From: Wuchereria bancrofti
Taxonomy: Eukaryota > Nematoda > Chromadorea > Rhabditida > Onchocercidae
DNA: 64,000 nucleotides
Reading direction: 5' to 3'
Assembly (NCBI GenBank): GCA_005281725.1
Contig: SSBO01000012.1
Coordinates: 9,771,099 to 9,835,098, forward strand
The position numbers and the translations under genes are program-made. Positions 15,966-30,500 of this stretch are shown piece after piece (the first letter of the stretch is position 1; each line of letters starts with the position of its first letter). Under the pieces are notes generated by a model that was not told the DNA's origin, ran no database searches, and saw only the letters and a list, made by a program, of their open reading frames with translations.

Positions 15966-18900
15966 GTAAATGAAAGTAAATAAAATTAATTTACAAAATA
16001 ATTTTAGATTTTTCTTTTTTTTTTTAATATTTCAGTATTTAGAAAAATATTGATGAATGAAAAGAGTAATAACGTAAATAGCAGGCAACAAAAATATATG
16101 CACGCTGGTTTCTCTTATTTAACAAACTAAAAGCTTTATATGCTTTTTCTTTTTTCCCTTTAGGGGCTTATTCGTATTTAAGGCTTTTAAAAACTCCATT
16201 CCTCCTCCTATCGTATATATATACACTCAAACATCAATACTATATATGCTTTCTTCTCTTTCTCTTTCTTTTCCCTTCCTTCTGTCTCTCTCTCTCTTTT
16301 ATTCTTTTGTTGCTTAATTAATGGATGTAAGATGATGATGACAGATCGATTAGCTTTAACGTCCTCTTCATTTTCCATATGTATATATATATATTTGTCA
16401 TTCACTCACTTCTTTTTCATCAAATTTATTAAAAAAAAAAAAAAAAGAAGCATAAAATGACAATAATATATTATTATTTAAAAAAGAAAAAGAAATATTC
16501 ATCTGATAATGGTTAATGATAATGAAATAATGAGAAAGAAAAAACTTTCCATTTTTTTATTCCAAGAAAAAAAAAGTTTGTTTTCCCACCTTAATTATTT
16601 TATATCTTATCTCACTTTTTAGATTTTCCTTTTCCACTTTCTCCTTCTTTTAGTCTTTTCCTTTCTCTTTCTCCTCCTAGAAAAGTAGCATTTAACTATA
16701 TTTGAAAGTGTAAAAAATAAATTTATTCATATATTATTATTAAATTGATTTAATATTATTTTTAAGGTTAATAAATTATTTGTATAACAATTATCATAAT
16801 AGATAAGATAAAATGATAAATTAATATTTATTTAGGCTTATCATTAATGCAGTATACTTTCACTTTTAAGTGTATTAAAATAATAACAATTACTCATTGA
16901 CATTTTAATGCTTAATATTTAAAAAAATTTTTTTGCCATTTTTCTTTTTGAAACTTCAAACAGATAATTTTTTTTCTTCCTTTTTATTTGCCATAAATAA
17001 AGTCATTTTTCTTACATAATTTAATTTCCTTATCGAAAATTTTACAAATTTTTGAGAAATGAAAGAAAGAAAAAATGAAAAAGAAATGATGTGGAAGGAG
17101 GAAAGAGGAAAAAATGAAATGAAAAGAAAGAACGAAAAAAAAGTTAATTTTGTGAAAGGAATAATTTCATTAGAATTCATTCATTAACCATATCACTAGT
17201 TTCAATTTTGCATGATTTTTCCATTTCTTGTTTTATTTTAGCTTTTTTTCCTTTCCACCCACGCTTTGTCTTCTGTCCCTCTCTCTCTCTCTCTCTCTTT
17301 CCCGCTTCCTCATTTCCATTAGTTTTTATTTTTCTATTTTGTCATGATGCTAAATCATTTTTTTTTGGATAAAAAAGAATGACAATTTAGTAACATATGA
17401 AAAAAAAAAAGAAAAAGAATTGATTTAATTGATTAAGAATGACTTTTTCATTTCTTTCCCATTAACAATTACTCTGTCGTCAATTTATTAATTATTTAAA
17501 CATTTTGAATTTCATTTCTTTTTTTTTTGCTTTTCCTGTTTTTCTTTGTTAAGAAGCAAAAATTAAAAATTTCTTGTAATGTGAACTGAAATAAGCAATT
17601 TAAAAAGAAAAAAAGACAAAAAGAAATTATTATTGGAATGAGGTGAAAAAAAAGAGAAGAAATTATTATTTATAGAAGTTTTGAAGTGAAATAAATTAAT
17701 GTAATGATTTCATTGTTTTAATTTTGAAATTATAGAAAATTATGCTTATTGTTTCCTTTCTATTAATTATTTATAAATTATTTATAATTTTTTTTTGATT
17801 ATTTGTAAAAGAAAAACTGAAAAAAATCTTTTTTTTCTTTTGTTGAATAACTTGAAAATTTATAATTCCATACTTTTTATTTAACTTTATGCATTAATAT
17901 GATAATTTCTTCGTTTTAATTTTGAAATGATTTTTATTTAACTTTATGCACTTTTAATTTTGAAATTGTGAATAGCAATTTGTTTGAAATGATGACAAAT
18001 AATTTTTTTTTTGTTTAATTTCATTAAATGAGTGATTTTTTCCTTTTCCTTCTACCATTTCCCAAAAAACTGTACACCAATTGCGTAACCGTCCATTTTA
18101 ATTTTCATTGTTATATTATATAAAATTGGGTGGGTATTATTTTATTCAATAATGATAATTTAATTCTAACTAAAATTGAAAATATCAGAGTTTTCTTTTT
18201 TTCTAATTATTGAATCTATGATGTGTAAAATTTGAAATTTAACAAATTTTGATAATTTTTTCTTCCTTACATAAACGAATTATCACTGATACTGAGAGAG
18301 AGAAGAAAAAGGAAGCATTATTTAATTTTGTTGAAATACCTAAATTTCAAAATTTTATCAATTTTGAATGTGAAAAAAAAATCTTTTTTTCTGTGTATAA
18401 TTTCAAGATTAAATAAAAACGAAAATAAAAAATAAAAACAAAGAATTAAAAAAGTAGTAAAATCAATTTTTTGACTATAACTTCAGTGAAAAAAAATAAA
18501 ATGAGAAATATATTTATATGTGTATTCCAAATTGTTTTCAAATGAAATAATTCAAAGAAATTTTACTCCTTTCTTTCTTATTTTTCATTTTTTTTTTGTA
18601 TATCAATTGTTTTATCTATTTCATTTATAATATGAGTAAAAATTTTAATTTTATTTAAAAGAAAACTTTTTTCGTATCAATTTATATATATGCTTATTTC
18701 ATTATAAAGCAAAGGCTTCTTTTTTTCAGAAATATATCATTTTCGTTAAATTTATGATTTCTTTTTCTTTTCTTTTTTTTTATTAGTAACCACTGATAAT
18801 TTAGTTTTGTCACTGTAATAAATAATAAACGTTACATTTCGACGTAATAGGTAAAATTTGTTTATTGCTTTACAAAAAAAGGAAAGTTACTTATTTATAA

Positions 18901-20705
18901 TTATTTATACATGTAATGAATATCACTTTTTAAAAATATCATTTATCTTTTTTTTTTCAATATCATTTATTATTTTTAAAATGTAAAAGAGTTGAATTTT
19001 GCTGTAAATTTTAGGGACTTTTTTTTCTGATAAACTCTTTTCGTTAGTAAATTTGAATATTTGTTGAAAACTGTAACATAGTGCAATAGTTACAATAAAA
19101 CAAATTAAGTTGACATTTTCATAATTTTCGCGTTTCTTCTTTTTTTTCCTAAATCATTTTTTATCAACGATTTTTATTTGATAAATATTGAGAAATTATC
19201 AATTAGCTTATCATTTTCATATGGCAGTTGAAAATTTTTTCTTTAAAAACATATTCAAAAATTTCATTAAACTAAATCAGATGAAAATTGTTTTTTTCTT
19301 TTACATTTGGTATAAAACACATTTTTTTGACAAATATGAATTTTCACATATTTGAGTTTTTATTTTTCCTTTTTCTTTTTCAGTTAAAAAAGAAATTGCC
19401 GTTTCTTTTGAAGTTAACTTTTAAAAATGTTTTAGCAGGAAAAATTTTAAATGGTAAGCTTTAGTTGATTTTATTTTCCCAAATGAATTTAACATACATA
19501 TGAAAAGTTTACGTAGCAAAGTATTTTTTCTTTTTTTTTGCTTTGTTTTAAAATTATTCCTAAAAATTTATTGAGTATAACATAAAAAAAGTACACTCTC
19601 AAGTAAAGAAAAAATTAGCAGTTGCGGGAATTAATTAAAGATTAAAAAAGAAAAAAGAAAAAGGTTCCAAATTATTGTCAAATATCATATATCAATTGAC
19701 TTTTAGATATAAGCAAATGTGTTCATTAGTTCAGAATAAATTAGAATTTAGAACATAATAATTATTCCTGAAATATACACTTATAAAAAAGACTTCAATT
19801 GAAGTTTTCGATGAACTAAGATTTAAAATTTATATTTCAAACTAGCTATTATAATATTTGATTGTCTTTTTTTCCTTCTTCCTTTCTCTTTTTTCGAAAT
19901 TTTCCACATCAATAAATTTGGAGAAAATCGTTTTGCAAAAAAAAAAAAAACATTAATTCAGAAAACTGGAAGAATTTTTTAAAATATTCTTTTATTTTTC
20001 AATTTATAACATCATCATTAATTAATATGCTTCCAATTCGCCAATTAAAATATGTCAAACACTTTTTTTTGTAATTAATTTTATCAATCAATGATATTAT
20101 TATTTTTTATAAATTTCTTTATCATAAACTAACCAAGCACTCTGATAATTATAATATTGTGATAGCAAATTGATAAAATTATTTTTCCATGCATGCAACA
20201 GTTTATTTCGTGATTTTTAGCTCTCCTTTTATAGCAACTAATAAAATTTATTTGTAATTATGTATAACAGCTTGAACTACTTTTTTACTGCACATATTCA
20301 AAGCAAATAAAAATAAAAAACAAATTTAATTATGTAAAAAATACAAAGATTTAACAAAAAAAGAAAAAAGAAGAAGAAAGTGTATAAATTGATCAAAATA
20401 GGCAAATATGGTAGATCGCTGACTAGAAATGTCGTTTAAAATTATATCAACTACCACGGCTATGACTAGTGAGCGAATAAGCGGAAATATGCATGCGAGT
20501 ATAATAATAAAATTCATTTCCAATTTGAAATTTTAGATGATGATGAAAATGACTGAGGTAAAAGAAACACATTTTTATCGTACAGACAAAAAAAAAATTA
20601 TGTCGTAAACAACGGAAACAGCATAAAATGGCGTATGTAAAAAAAAAAGGAAAATTTAATCTTGCACAACATAAGCGATAAAGGAAGTCAAAAGTATAAA
20701 TGTAT

Positions 20706-20720
20706 AATAATAATAATAAC

Positions 20721-20756
<36 letters not shown>
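20706..20756. repeat. (AAT)n microsatellite
   Basis: About 50 bp of almost uninterrupted AAT units with one CAAT variant. Confidence 0.9.
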
Positions 20757-20757
<1 letters not shown>

Positions 20758-22247
20758 CGACAATTAAAAATTATATTCAAAAAAAGTAGGAAAAAAAATT
20801 GCGTACAATTTTTTTTTGTTTGTTTTTTTGTTATTTATTCAAAAAAAATTTTTCAAATTTTTAAAACTCTCTCTCTTACCTCTCTGTATTTTTTCTCCTC
20901 CTTTTCTTTTTTCTTTATTGTTTAATCATAAGATGATAGTTTTAAATCACTAAATTAACATTAATTGTTAATTGAATAAGCTAAGCTATTTGAATAGCAA
21001 GGAAACTAATCAGTTTAGTGTAATGAAAAGAAAACAAAAATATATTTCAAATGTTTTTTTTTCTTGGCATAAATAAAAAGTGATTAGCCATTTCATATTT
21101 CAAACTATTTTTGTGTGTATGCCATTTGAAATGTCAAAATATATGATTTAAAAGTTAAAAAAAAGAAAGAAGAAAATTTTCAAGTTAACAATGAGTGATT
21201 CAAAGCAATTATGTAACCAGTAGCAAGATATAGGTAAAGAGATCTCTGTAATTAAATTAAAAAAAAATTATTATTAAATGACATTGTTTGAGATTAATGT
21301 TAAAATCATTATTATTATTCTTTATTATTATTATTATTGTTCTTACGATTAAAGTCATCATAATAATTATAATTAACATCGTGATAATAAAGTGATGACT
21401 AGAATGAGCCGAAGAACAAAAAAAATCGGAGGAGAATAGTGACTGAAATCTTAGAAGTTTGAAAAAATAAATTTTATTCTTATTATTATAATTCAAATGG
21501 TAACATTTGCATTTTAATGTTAAAATTTGCAGAGCTATCGGTTCATTGCCAAAAATAAACTATATCATTTTCCCTCTTTTTTGGAGAGAATATTATCTTA
21601 AGTTAAAAATTTAGCAATTATTTTTTCAGAAGAAAAACAAAAAAAATTAAGGAATAAAATGCAAATACTTTATATTATGAAATATTTACAACTTTAAACA
21701 ACTTAAAACTAGTGAAAATATGCAAATTTTAGTTGCAGTCCAGAATTTCCTCCATGATTTACTAAATTGCTTGCTAACAAAAAAGTTATTACAAAATATT
21801 AGGAAAGATAATTAGTTTTATTAACTAACTAAGTTAATAAAGCAATCATGCAATTAGCATTTCAAAAAAAAAAATTTTCCGAAAAAAAAGAAATATTTTC
21901 GTGTTTCGACAATTTTTTTTAAAAATTTTTTTGAACGATTGTTGATATTTTTTTCGAAATTACCGATAATTATTCAAAATAATGGTGTGCTTTTTTTTGT
22001 CTTTTTTAATTAATTTTTTTTCCAATACTTAAATGTTGCTAAGATAATAGTATTGAATTCTTTTTTCAATCATTTTAAATGATTTGCAGATAATTAGAAG
22101 TTATCATTTCATATAACATACATCTGAAAAAAAGAGAAAAAAGCAAAGGAAAGAATTATAAAAAAAAGAGAAAGGAAAAAACATTTGGAAGAAAATGAAT
22201 GATGAAAAATATTTGTTGATCAAATGAAAAAAATATGTGCATTTATA

Positions 22248-22273
22248 ATTGTAAAATATTAATATTTTACAAT
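22248..22273. repeat. 26-bp perfect palindrome in the ONECUT 3' region
   Basis: The half-site ATTGTAAAATATT is followed immediately by its exact reverse complement, 40 nt beyond the stop codon of the ONECUT gene on the - strand. In RNA it would form a loopless or very small-loop A/U hairpin in the 3' UTR. As DNA it is a candidate cruciform or a chance A/T palindrome. Confidence 0.75.
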
Positions 22274-22313
22274 CATTAACTGAATAATAAAATCTGTACC
22301 TAATTGTTTATTT

Positions 22314-22461
22314 TTATAATTGCTCAAAAACAGGTGGTGGTGGTATGGTACCAAGAATTGTTTCACTATTTGTATTGGAATTAAGTACCACATCTTCTTG
22401 TTGTTCAGATTGATGCTGTTGCTCTTGCTGTCGTGTTTGTGATTGTTGTAGTTGCTCTTGC

Positions 22462-22492
<31 letters not shown>

Positions 22493-25400
22493 GCTCTTCC
22501 TCTTGCCTACTACGATCATGACCACGACGACGGGCATTCATGAAAAAATTCGCAACTGTCGTAGGATCCAATTGTAGTTGTTGTGATATTGTCAATTGCA
22601 TTTCTCGTGATGGCCGTTTGGTTTCTTTGAATATTGCCTGAATAAATATTTTTTTGCCTTATGAATTATTTTAGATATTTTAATTTTAAAATTTTATAAT
22701 AGCGTGCAGTTAAATTTCATCATTTCAATGTGAGTTTGAGTAAAAAATTTTTAAACCTAATTTGTTAGTTTGTTATAATTGTTAACTGTAAAAAATTTGA
22801 TAAATTAATATATCTCATAAATTATTAAATTACAAAAGATATTATCTAAAAAAAAAAATTGATGCAAATGCATCGGAATGCTGTTGGAAATGTATGATTA
22901 ATTCAGACATGAATTTTTGTAGAGGAAATTACATAATGGAATATTATTTCTTCTTTTTCATATTAAAATTAATAAACAAAATCATAAATTGTTACGAGAT
23001 ATCCTTTCCCAATTAATTTTAAATCTCTCTCTCAAAAAAAATTAGATTTGAAGCTTTTTTTCTTTTTTTTTTCCCCAAAATAAGGAAGGATGTATCTTAA
23101 GCCATAATGCTAGAGCAAGACTAACATACCACCTTCCTCCTTGTAATGTATCTGGAAGACTAATCCCGTAATGATTTTTCCTTCTTCGCTACTGATAACT
23201 GATTGCTTGCCAGAAACGAAGAGGGAAGCGAATACGCACGTAAGTGATTAATTATTCAAATATTGATAGAAATAATGGAAAGAGTGGAGCGTTTTTTAAA
23301 ATTTGGAGTAAATTTTTGAAGTAAAAATTAAGTCTAAATTGTGTGACAATAACGAATGACATCTGCTTCCTTTTTTTCCTCTTTCTCATTTCTCTACCAG
23401 TCATTCTTTCTCTTACTCTCATTCACTCTCTCCCTCTTCTCTTCCCTTTCAGCTTAAAAAAACAAAAAAAAGTTCTAGAAGTGACTAAGGCTAGCATTCT
23501 ATCAAATTAAAACATGCCAAAAAAAAATTTTAGATTTAAAGGAAAAAAAAATAATAGATTAATATTAACTTCATTATATATTATTTCATATAATTTAATT
23601 TTAGAAAAAAAAAGTAAATTTTTTCCTCTTAGAAATTATACTTTCCAACAAAAAAAAAAAAAAAGAAAGAAAGAAAGAAAAAGAAAACTATCATATATTT
23701 ATAAATGATAAAATAGATCATAGAATAGAAGATGAAAATTTCATTATTCTTTTTGCATAATTTTTTTGCTTTTTGTTCTCTTTCTCCCTTTCCATCTCTT
23801 TTCTCTCTATCTTTTACAAATATCAATTAGCACCTGCAACTGGCCCACCTGCAATGTACGTCTTTGAATATCGGTGAACACTAAGCGTGGTTTTTTTGGT
23901 GTTGTCGGTTGTGAAGCACCATTAATTTGTTGTTCATCTTTTCGTTTACACGCTAAATTAAACTAATTTTATTGAAAGCAAAAAAAAAATTTTTTTTGGA
24001 CAAATAATTAAATTTTTAAAATTTAAACAATTTATTTAATAATTAATAAGTAATATATGTGATCTTTTTTCCTTTTTTTTGTTTTTGTTTTAATGAGTGA
24101 GAATTAAAATAAATATTATTGGTAATTTGAAAATTTTTTTCACAAAATTAAGACAGATAGAAAAAAAAATGAAAGAGAAAAAGAAAGAAAGAGGAGGGAG
24201 AAAGAGCGAGAGAGAGAAAAAAGAAAGCATACACATTTTATATGTTAGCCCCTTTCAATCATAGTTAATCATTTAATTTTTAGAAATTTTCCAATACATA
24301 TCATAATTAATAGTACGAAAAAAAAAACATGAAAAGCATACGCACACTAATTGATAGCGCTTTCTTACAAATAAATTTACAATAATGCTCATTAATTCAT
24401 AGTTGAATGCTTGACCTTTCGGCATGGATAATTGGTACAATGATTAGATTTCAAACATGGAATTAGAGAATCATTACTAATGATTCTAGAATAAGATTTA
24501 GTTTAGAATGAGACTGTTGAGAGAGATTATAAAATTCAAAAATACAAATTAACAATTATTAAATGATCTTATTTTTATTACAAGAGTACATCTGTTATCT
24601 TGTAAAAAAAAAAACAATAATGTTATCTGTGATCTGTGATACCATATAAATCATATAAGAATGATAATATTTTTGGATTCACTAATTTTGATAAAGGTTT
24701 AAAATTTTGGAATAATAAAAAGATATGAAGATTTAAATGATGATGAAATTTGCATAAAATAGCTTCAAACGTAAAAAAAAAGATTACACTTCATTATTTG
24801 TCTGTTACAGTGCTATAAATCATTTAAAGTTTCAAAATTGAAAGTAATGAAATTTGATGAGAAAGTTAGTATGGACAATTCGGCAGGAATAAGACAATTC
24901 CCGACGAAAATAATTCGGACATATTGTTGAGATTGTATAACTCATCACAGTGACATAAGCATATTCTCATCCATTAAGGATGAACAATAATTTTTGTGAA
25001 AATTTACAGTCATATTCAATCTTGTAATCACTCTTGCATATACGTCTAATTTTCCGATTTCTAATTTCATAAAACTGATCTTTTTTCCGGATCATCTAAT
25101 TTCAGGCATTCAAATTGATATACTATTATTTGCTCAATTTACAAATGTCATACTATTTTTCCAAGATATAATGTCAAATGAATATAATTTCATTTTTTTT
25201 TTTTTGTTTCAATTTCCTTTAGTTAAAAAAAATTTTTTTTGTATAAATATCTATTAAAAGATTTGAAATATTTATAAGAAATTTAAACAAAAAGAACAGA
25301 AAAAAAATTTTTTTTGTTATGCACTACTATACTATTGCAATTATTTTTCTCAAAAGATTTATGCTCATATGCAAATTTCATACACTAAAATGTATCAAAC

Positions 25401-27558
25401 AATCTAAAATCACTTCATATTTTCCGGAAATTTCCCGGTCTTTCGTCACTTATAGATGAAATGAAATAACCGTAGGCAAAAATTCTTTGGGAATTAAATT
25501 TTTATAAACCATTGCAAGCAAGATAGGCTTAAAAAGATGCAAAAATGGAAATCTGCAACGGATGATGCATTATTAATGAATGTCAAATACGTCTGTATGT
25601 ATGTGTGTGTGTATCGGTATATGTATGTGAATGCGTGCATGTATATATGCTTGTATGTAGGTATATTTCACGAGGTCTACACGTTAATTCATATCATATG
25701 TGTAAGACAGTTGATAATTAAAAGAATATATAGTGTATTATCATAATATGAAAGATTTGCCGGTGATTTCAATTTAATTATTACTTAGCCTAATTACTGT
25801 GACATTAGCATTATAAGTATACATTTATATTTCAACTTAAATAAAACAAAAATTTAAGAGCTGTAATTTATATGAATAATAATTATAACAGAAAATTTGA
25901 CCATAAAAAAAAATATATTTATTTATTTATAAATTTTTTTTTAAATCATTTTCCTCCTTTTTTTTCGCTGCTTTTATTTATCATAAACGAAATTTTTATT
26001 TTGTTTAGTTTTATCTTTTATTTTTTTTAAATAAAAATTATTCATACCATTAATGAATGCTAATTGGAAAGAAAAAAAAGTAACAGATAAAAAGTAATAG
26101 TAGTTAAAGCTAATAATTTTGAAAAACAAATTGAAATTTAAAAATTTTATACTTACTTTAAAGGAAACAATATTAAATTGATAATTGTATTACTTAACAA
26201 TGTTAATCTTACATAAAAAAAGAAAAAAAAATGCTTAAAGATGATAAATTATACAGATTTATCCACTAGTTATATTATATTAATGGCAAATGATAATTGT
26301 GATAATTTTTACTCATTGTTGTATCATCTTATCAAAATTTATTTGATGTACAAATTAATTGACGACTAAATTATCAACCAAACTATTTTTATTCTATTTT
26401 GAACGTTAACAAGAATTATCATAGCAAATTCTATCATTAATTTATTTGGGAAATTTCAAATATTATGCAATTGTTTTTTCTGGCTTGCAAAAAAAGCAAA
26501 GAAAAGAAAAGAAAAAATAAATTGAGGTAAATTTATTAAAAAAAAAAAAGCTAATGTTGAAAAACAATAATTCAGTAATAAATGATAATTATAAAATAAA
26601 AATTAAAGTGGACAAATTAGAAATTATATTCGAAAAATGATATAAAAAATAAATTTCATAAAATATTAATTGTCAAAGATAAAATTATAATTGAAAAATG
26701 ATGATAGAAAGTAATTGCTATAATTGTTAATTTTTAAACAAAAAATGAAGGAAAAAAATTTTTTTTTCTTTTTCATATTACTTAATAAATTTAACTGTCA
26801 AATGCTACTATAATTCATTGTTTCGAATTAGTTAATGTAATTAAATTTTTACAAAAACAAAAGAAACAAAAAAAATAAATAAATTTGTTATAGTATTTAT
26901 TTATTTATTTGTCAATGACAAGTTAATTTACGATATGCAAATAATTTGACAAATAATTATCGGTTATTGTATCTAAAATATCTTTTCAATCAAATAATTT
27001 TCTTTTTTCTTTCTTTTCCACCTTTTTTCTTTATCACTTTCTTTTATTTGTGTAACAGTAGGATGTTTGAATTTCATTTAATCGAGGAATACTTGTAAAA
27101 TGTTTAAACAATAATTTTGCAATTATTGTGAAACATTTTTTCTTTTTTTAATAAAATATTTTATGGTACATATTTGTATAAAATTTACTGTATAAAAAAC
27201 GAAAGAAAAAACTTAAGCTTAATAAAAGAAAAGAACAAAAAAAAGAGAAATGATAAAAAAAATGAAAAAAAAAAAGTTATAGCGGAAAAGAAATAAAGGA
27301 TAAAAAGATAAATGAACAGAAAAGGTGGACGAAGGTCAAAAAACAATTAAATCACAGATCGAGGTAAATGGTATCCCCGCACATAAAAGGATTGAAGGAA
27401 AAATCACCATCTGGATGTTTGGTACAGTAGCAGCTGCAGTTTTTGCTCATTAATCTAAACTCATGTCACCCTTTTCAATTCGGTCATTTATATATATATA
27501 TATAAATTCATATATTTCCTTTTAGCTATAACACATGCAGTGGTCATTATTATTATTA

Positions 27559-27590
<32 letters not shown>

Positions 27591-30500
27591 GTTGCTATCA
27601 TTATTATTATTATTACTGTTGTTATTACTATTTTTATTATTGCTATCATTATTATTTATTATTGTTATTAATTAATGATAATAATCAGTATTATTATATT
27701 ATTATTATTATTCATTACTATTATTATAACTATTATTATCATTATCATCTATCAAGAACATATATCATCCACATAATCGCATTTTATTTTTCATCCTTAA
27801 TATCACTATGAATTCATTTTCATTTGTAATTTTTAGTTGATTAAAAAAAGAAATAACTTTTTCATTTAGTCAAAATTTTCTTTCCTTTTTTCTGTTTTCT
27901 CTTTCCCTTTTCCTAAATGAAAGAAAAAAGCAAAGGAGAAATGATTAAAGATTTGTTCTTAAAATATCTGAATTGATTAAATCTTGCAAGATTTATCAAA
28001 TATTAAAGCAGTAATGTTTATTTAGAAAAAAAAATTAAAAACGAAAGAATAAATAAAGCAAATGAAGAAAATTATATTATTTTAATTTCATATCAATATT
28101 TAAAATAAACTTAAAATATTACAAATTAATAAAATTCTTATTCAATATTATTTTTATACATTAATCAAATTCCAAATTGTTGATAAATCTTTTTTTTTAA
28201 TTTTGTTTTGTGAAAGGAAAAATGAATTAGCAACAATTTCAAATTATTAAATATAAGGAAAAAAAGCTAAGAGATTAAATAAACAAAAAAATAAAAATAC
28301 CAGCTAAACGTAAAGCGGACATTCGTTGAAATTCCGGTTCCTGTAACCATTTTGCCATACGTCTGAAGGTTTCACGACCGCTCTTAAGCTTGGACCATGG
28401 TTTTGGATTTCTCAATAAATCGGAAAGCGTTCCTTGTGATCTAAACAAAAAAAATTTTATGTTTGTACAAATAAAATGATTGAAAAAGTTACTTTTGAAA
28501 TTATGCAATTGATATCGTTTTTATTATTTTTTAAAATTCAATCACCGTTTTTTTTTTTTTTTTTGTTTCTTATTTAATCAAGAAAAAAAGAATAATTTAA
28601 TGAAGGAATATTTTTTAAATTTAAATTAAAGATAAATGTAAGAATGCAAAAAAAAAAAAATAAAATGTGAAAAGCACATAAACAAAATAAATTGCTTGGT
28701 TGAATTACCTGTTAAATAAATAAATATATACATATATATGTATTTATACATTAATCAAATTCCAAATTATTGATATATATATAAACATAGCTACCTAGCT
28801 TATAAAAATTACCGCAAATTAAGAACCAAAAAAAAGAAAAAAGTAATTAGCAGGATATGATGCATTAAATTTACAAAATTTCTAAAAAAGAAACAGAGAG
28901 GGAGAGAGAAAGGTAGGAAAGAGAAGGAAAGAGAGGGAGATTTCTGAATAGGAAATATAAATAGGGTGCATTAATTTTAAATTTTTGCACATTGTCAACA
29001 ATGAAAGTTGGTTGAATTTGTTATATTATAAAAGAGAAATTTCAATTTGAAATAAGATCGCTTGAAATGAATATGATTCCAATTAAAAGAATGAGGGTTA
29101 TAAATAAGCACAAAGTTAATTTGACTTTTATATGATGACTAATTAATAGTGAAGTGTATAAGTTGAAAATGAAGTGAGAAAAATAGATTATATTGTAGAG
29201 AAAGGAAGCATGTAAAATTAAAGGCTAATAATTAGATGAAATAAAATTAGTGATATCATATTTTTTTCTTTTTCTTTCTTTCTCTTCTTCTCTTTTTTTT
29301 AGCTACTACAATTAAAAAAGAATAAGGAATAATTTGCTTTGATAATTTGATAAATTATTACATGAAATTTTAATCAACAGTCTTGTCATATATGTTATGT
29401 TTATATTTGATACGATAATAAGAAGTAAATTTTGAAATAATAAGAAGTAAATTTTGATATGATAAGGAAAAAAGGAAAATAAAAAAGTGAAGAAAAAACG
29501 ATTTAATTAGAAACCTGCACAAAACACGTTGTGCAAAAATTGCTTGTGGAATTGAATATCGTTTAAGTTCAGCGGAAATCCTTTGTGCAAGATCTTTGGT
29601 ATTTAGCTCATCCATATCGCTACCAGAATCTGGTGATCCGGCATGTGATATTGTATCAGCTTGTAATGGTGAGGAACCATTCTAAAATTTCATCACTACT
29701 TAACACAATAATGTTTAAAATTTAAATTCAAAAAAAAAAAACGACTAACATTGATTAATTACAATTTATTATTGCTCTACTACAACAAATTTATTATTAC
29801 TATCATAATATCACTAATATTCATCGAATATTTGCAAATAATAAGTCTAGCAAAGAAGAATAAATATTAATCTCTTATGATCAATATCACTCGTTTAAAT
29901 TTCTAATCTTTTCTAAAATTTGAAAATTATTAGCAAATTTGATTTAAAGAAAAAAAAATGAATTAAAAAAGAAACCCTTTTGACTGTTTCCATTGTTTCT
30001 GTATCTAAGATATCATTTGGACCATTAAAAGTGTTGTATGAAGTTGAACTGATGAAATCCAATTTTTCCTGTTTCGGTTCCAGAACACCACTATATGATG
30101 GTACATATGGTGATTGTGAAGGTGAAAATGGTTCAGTTAATTGATGAAGTTGTTGATGTAAGGTAACTGGTGTTGTATATTCATTCCTGCTATCATTACT
30201 GGAATCGGTAGGTTGACCATCTTCCGTATCCGGTTCATTTTTCATATCATAAACATATTTAATGTTTACATTATATGCAAATGAGCCAAAATTTAAGGAA
30301 TTTGGTATGGAACTTGTTGGTGTTTGTTGAAAGAACATGCTACTACTAGATGGTGCACATGAGGCTGATTCAGTTACCGCAGGACTTGCTGTAGAACGAT
30401 TAAATTTAACTGACGAATTAGTAACCGTTGAAATAGGCGGAAGTGGTTGAAGAGGTGTTAACGTAGTATACTGACTAAATGCTGTTGTTGTACCAGCAGT

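Larger units (their letters stand above)
15966..22313. other. 6.3 kb gene-free intergenic region
   Basis: Lies between the 5' end of the carboxypeptidase and the 3' end of the ONECUT gene. It is extremely A/T-rich with many poly-T and poly-A tracts, TC-rich stretches (about 16250-16300 and 17275-17300) and an (AAT)n tract near 20706-20756. The region just above 15965 should contain the carboxypeptidase promoter, but no specific element can be named. No coding, tRNA or other RNA signal was recognised. Confidence 0.6.

Noticed and set aside
15966..22313. Search for tRNA, snRNA or hidden exons in the 6.3 kb gap
   Set aside because: No cloverleaf-like GC stems, B-box sequence or protein-like frames seen by eye; a tRNAscan or Rfam search would be decisive.
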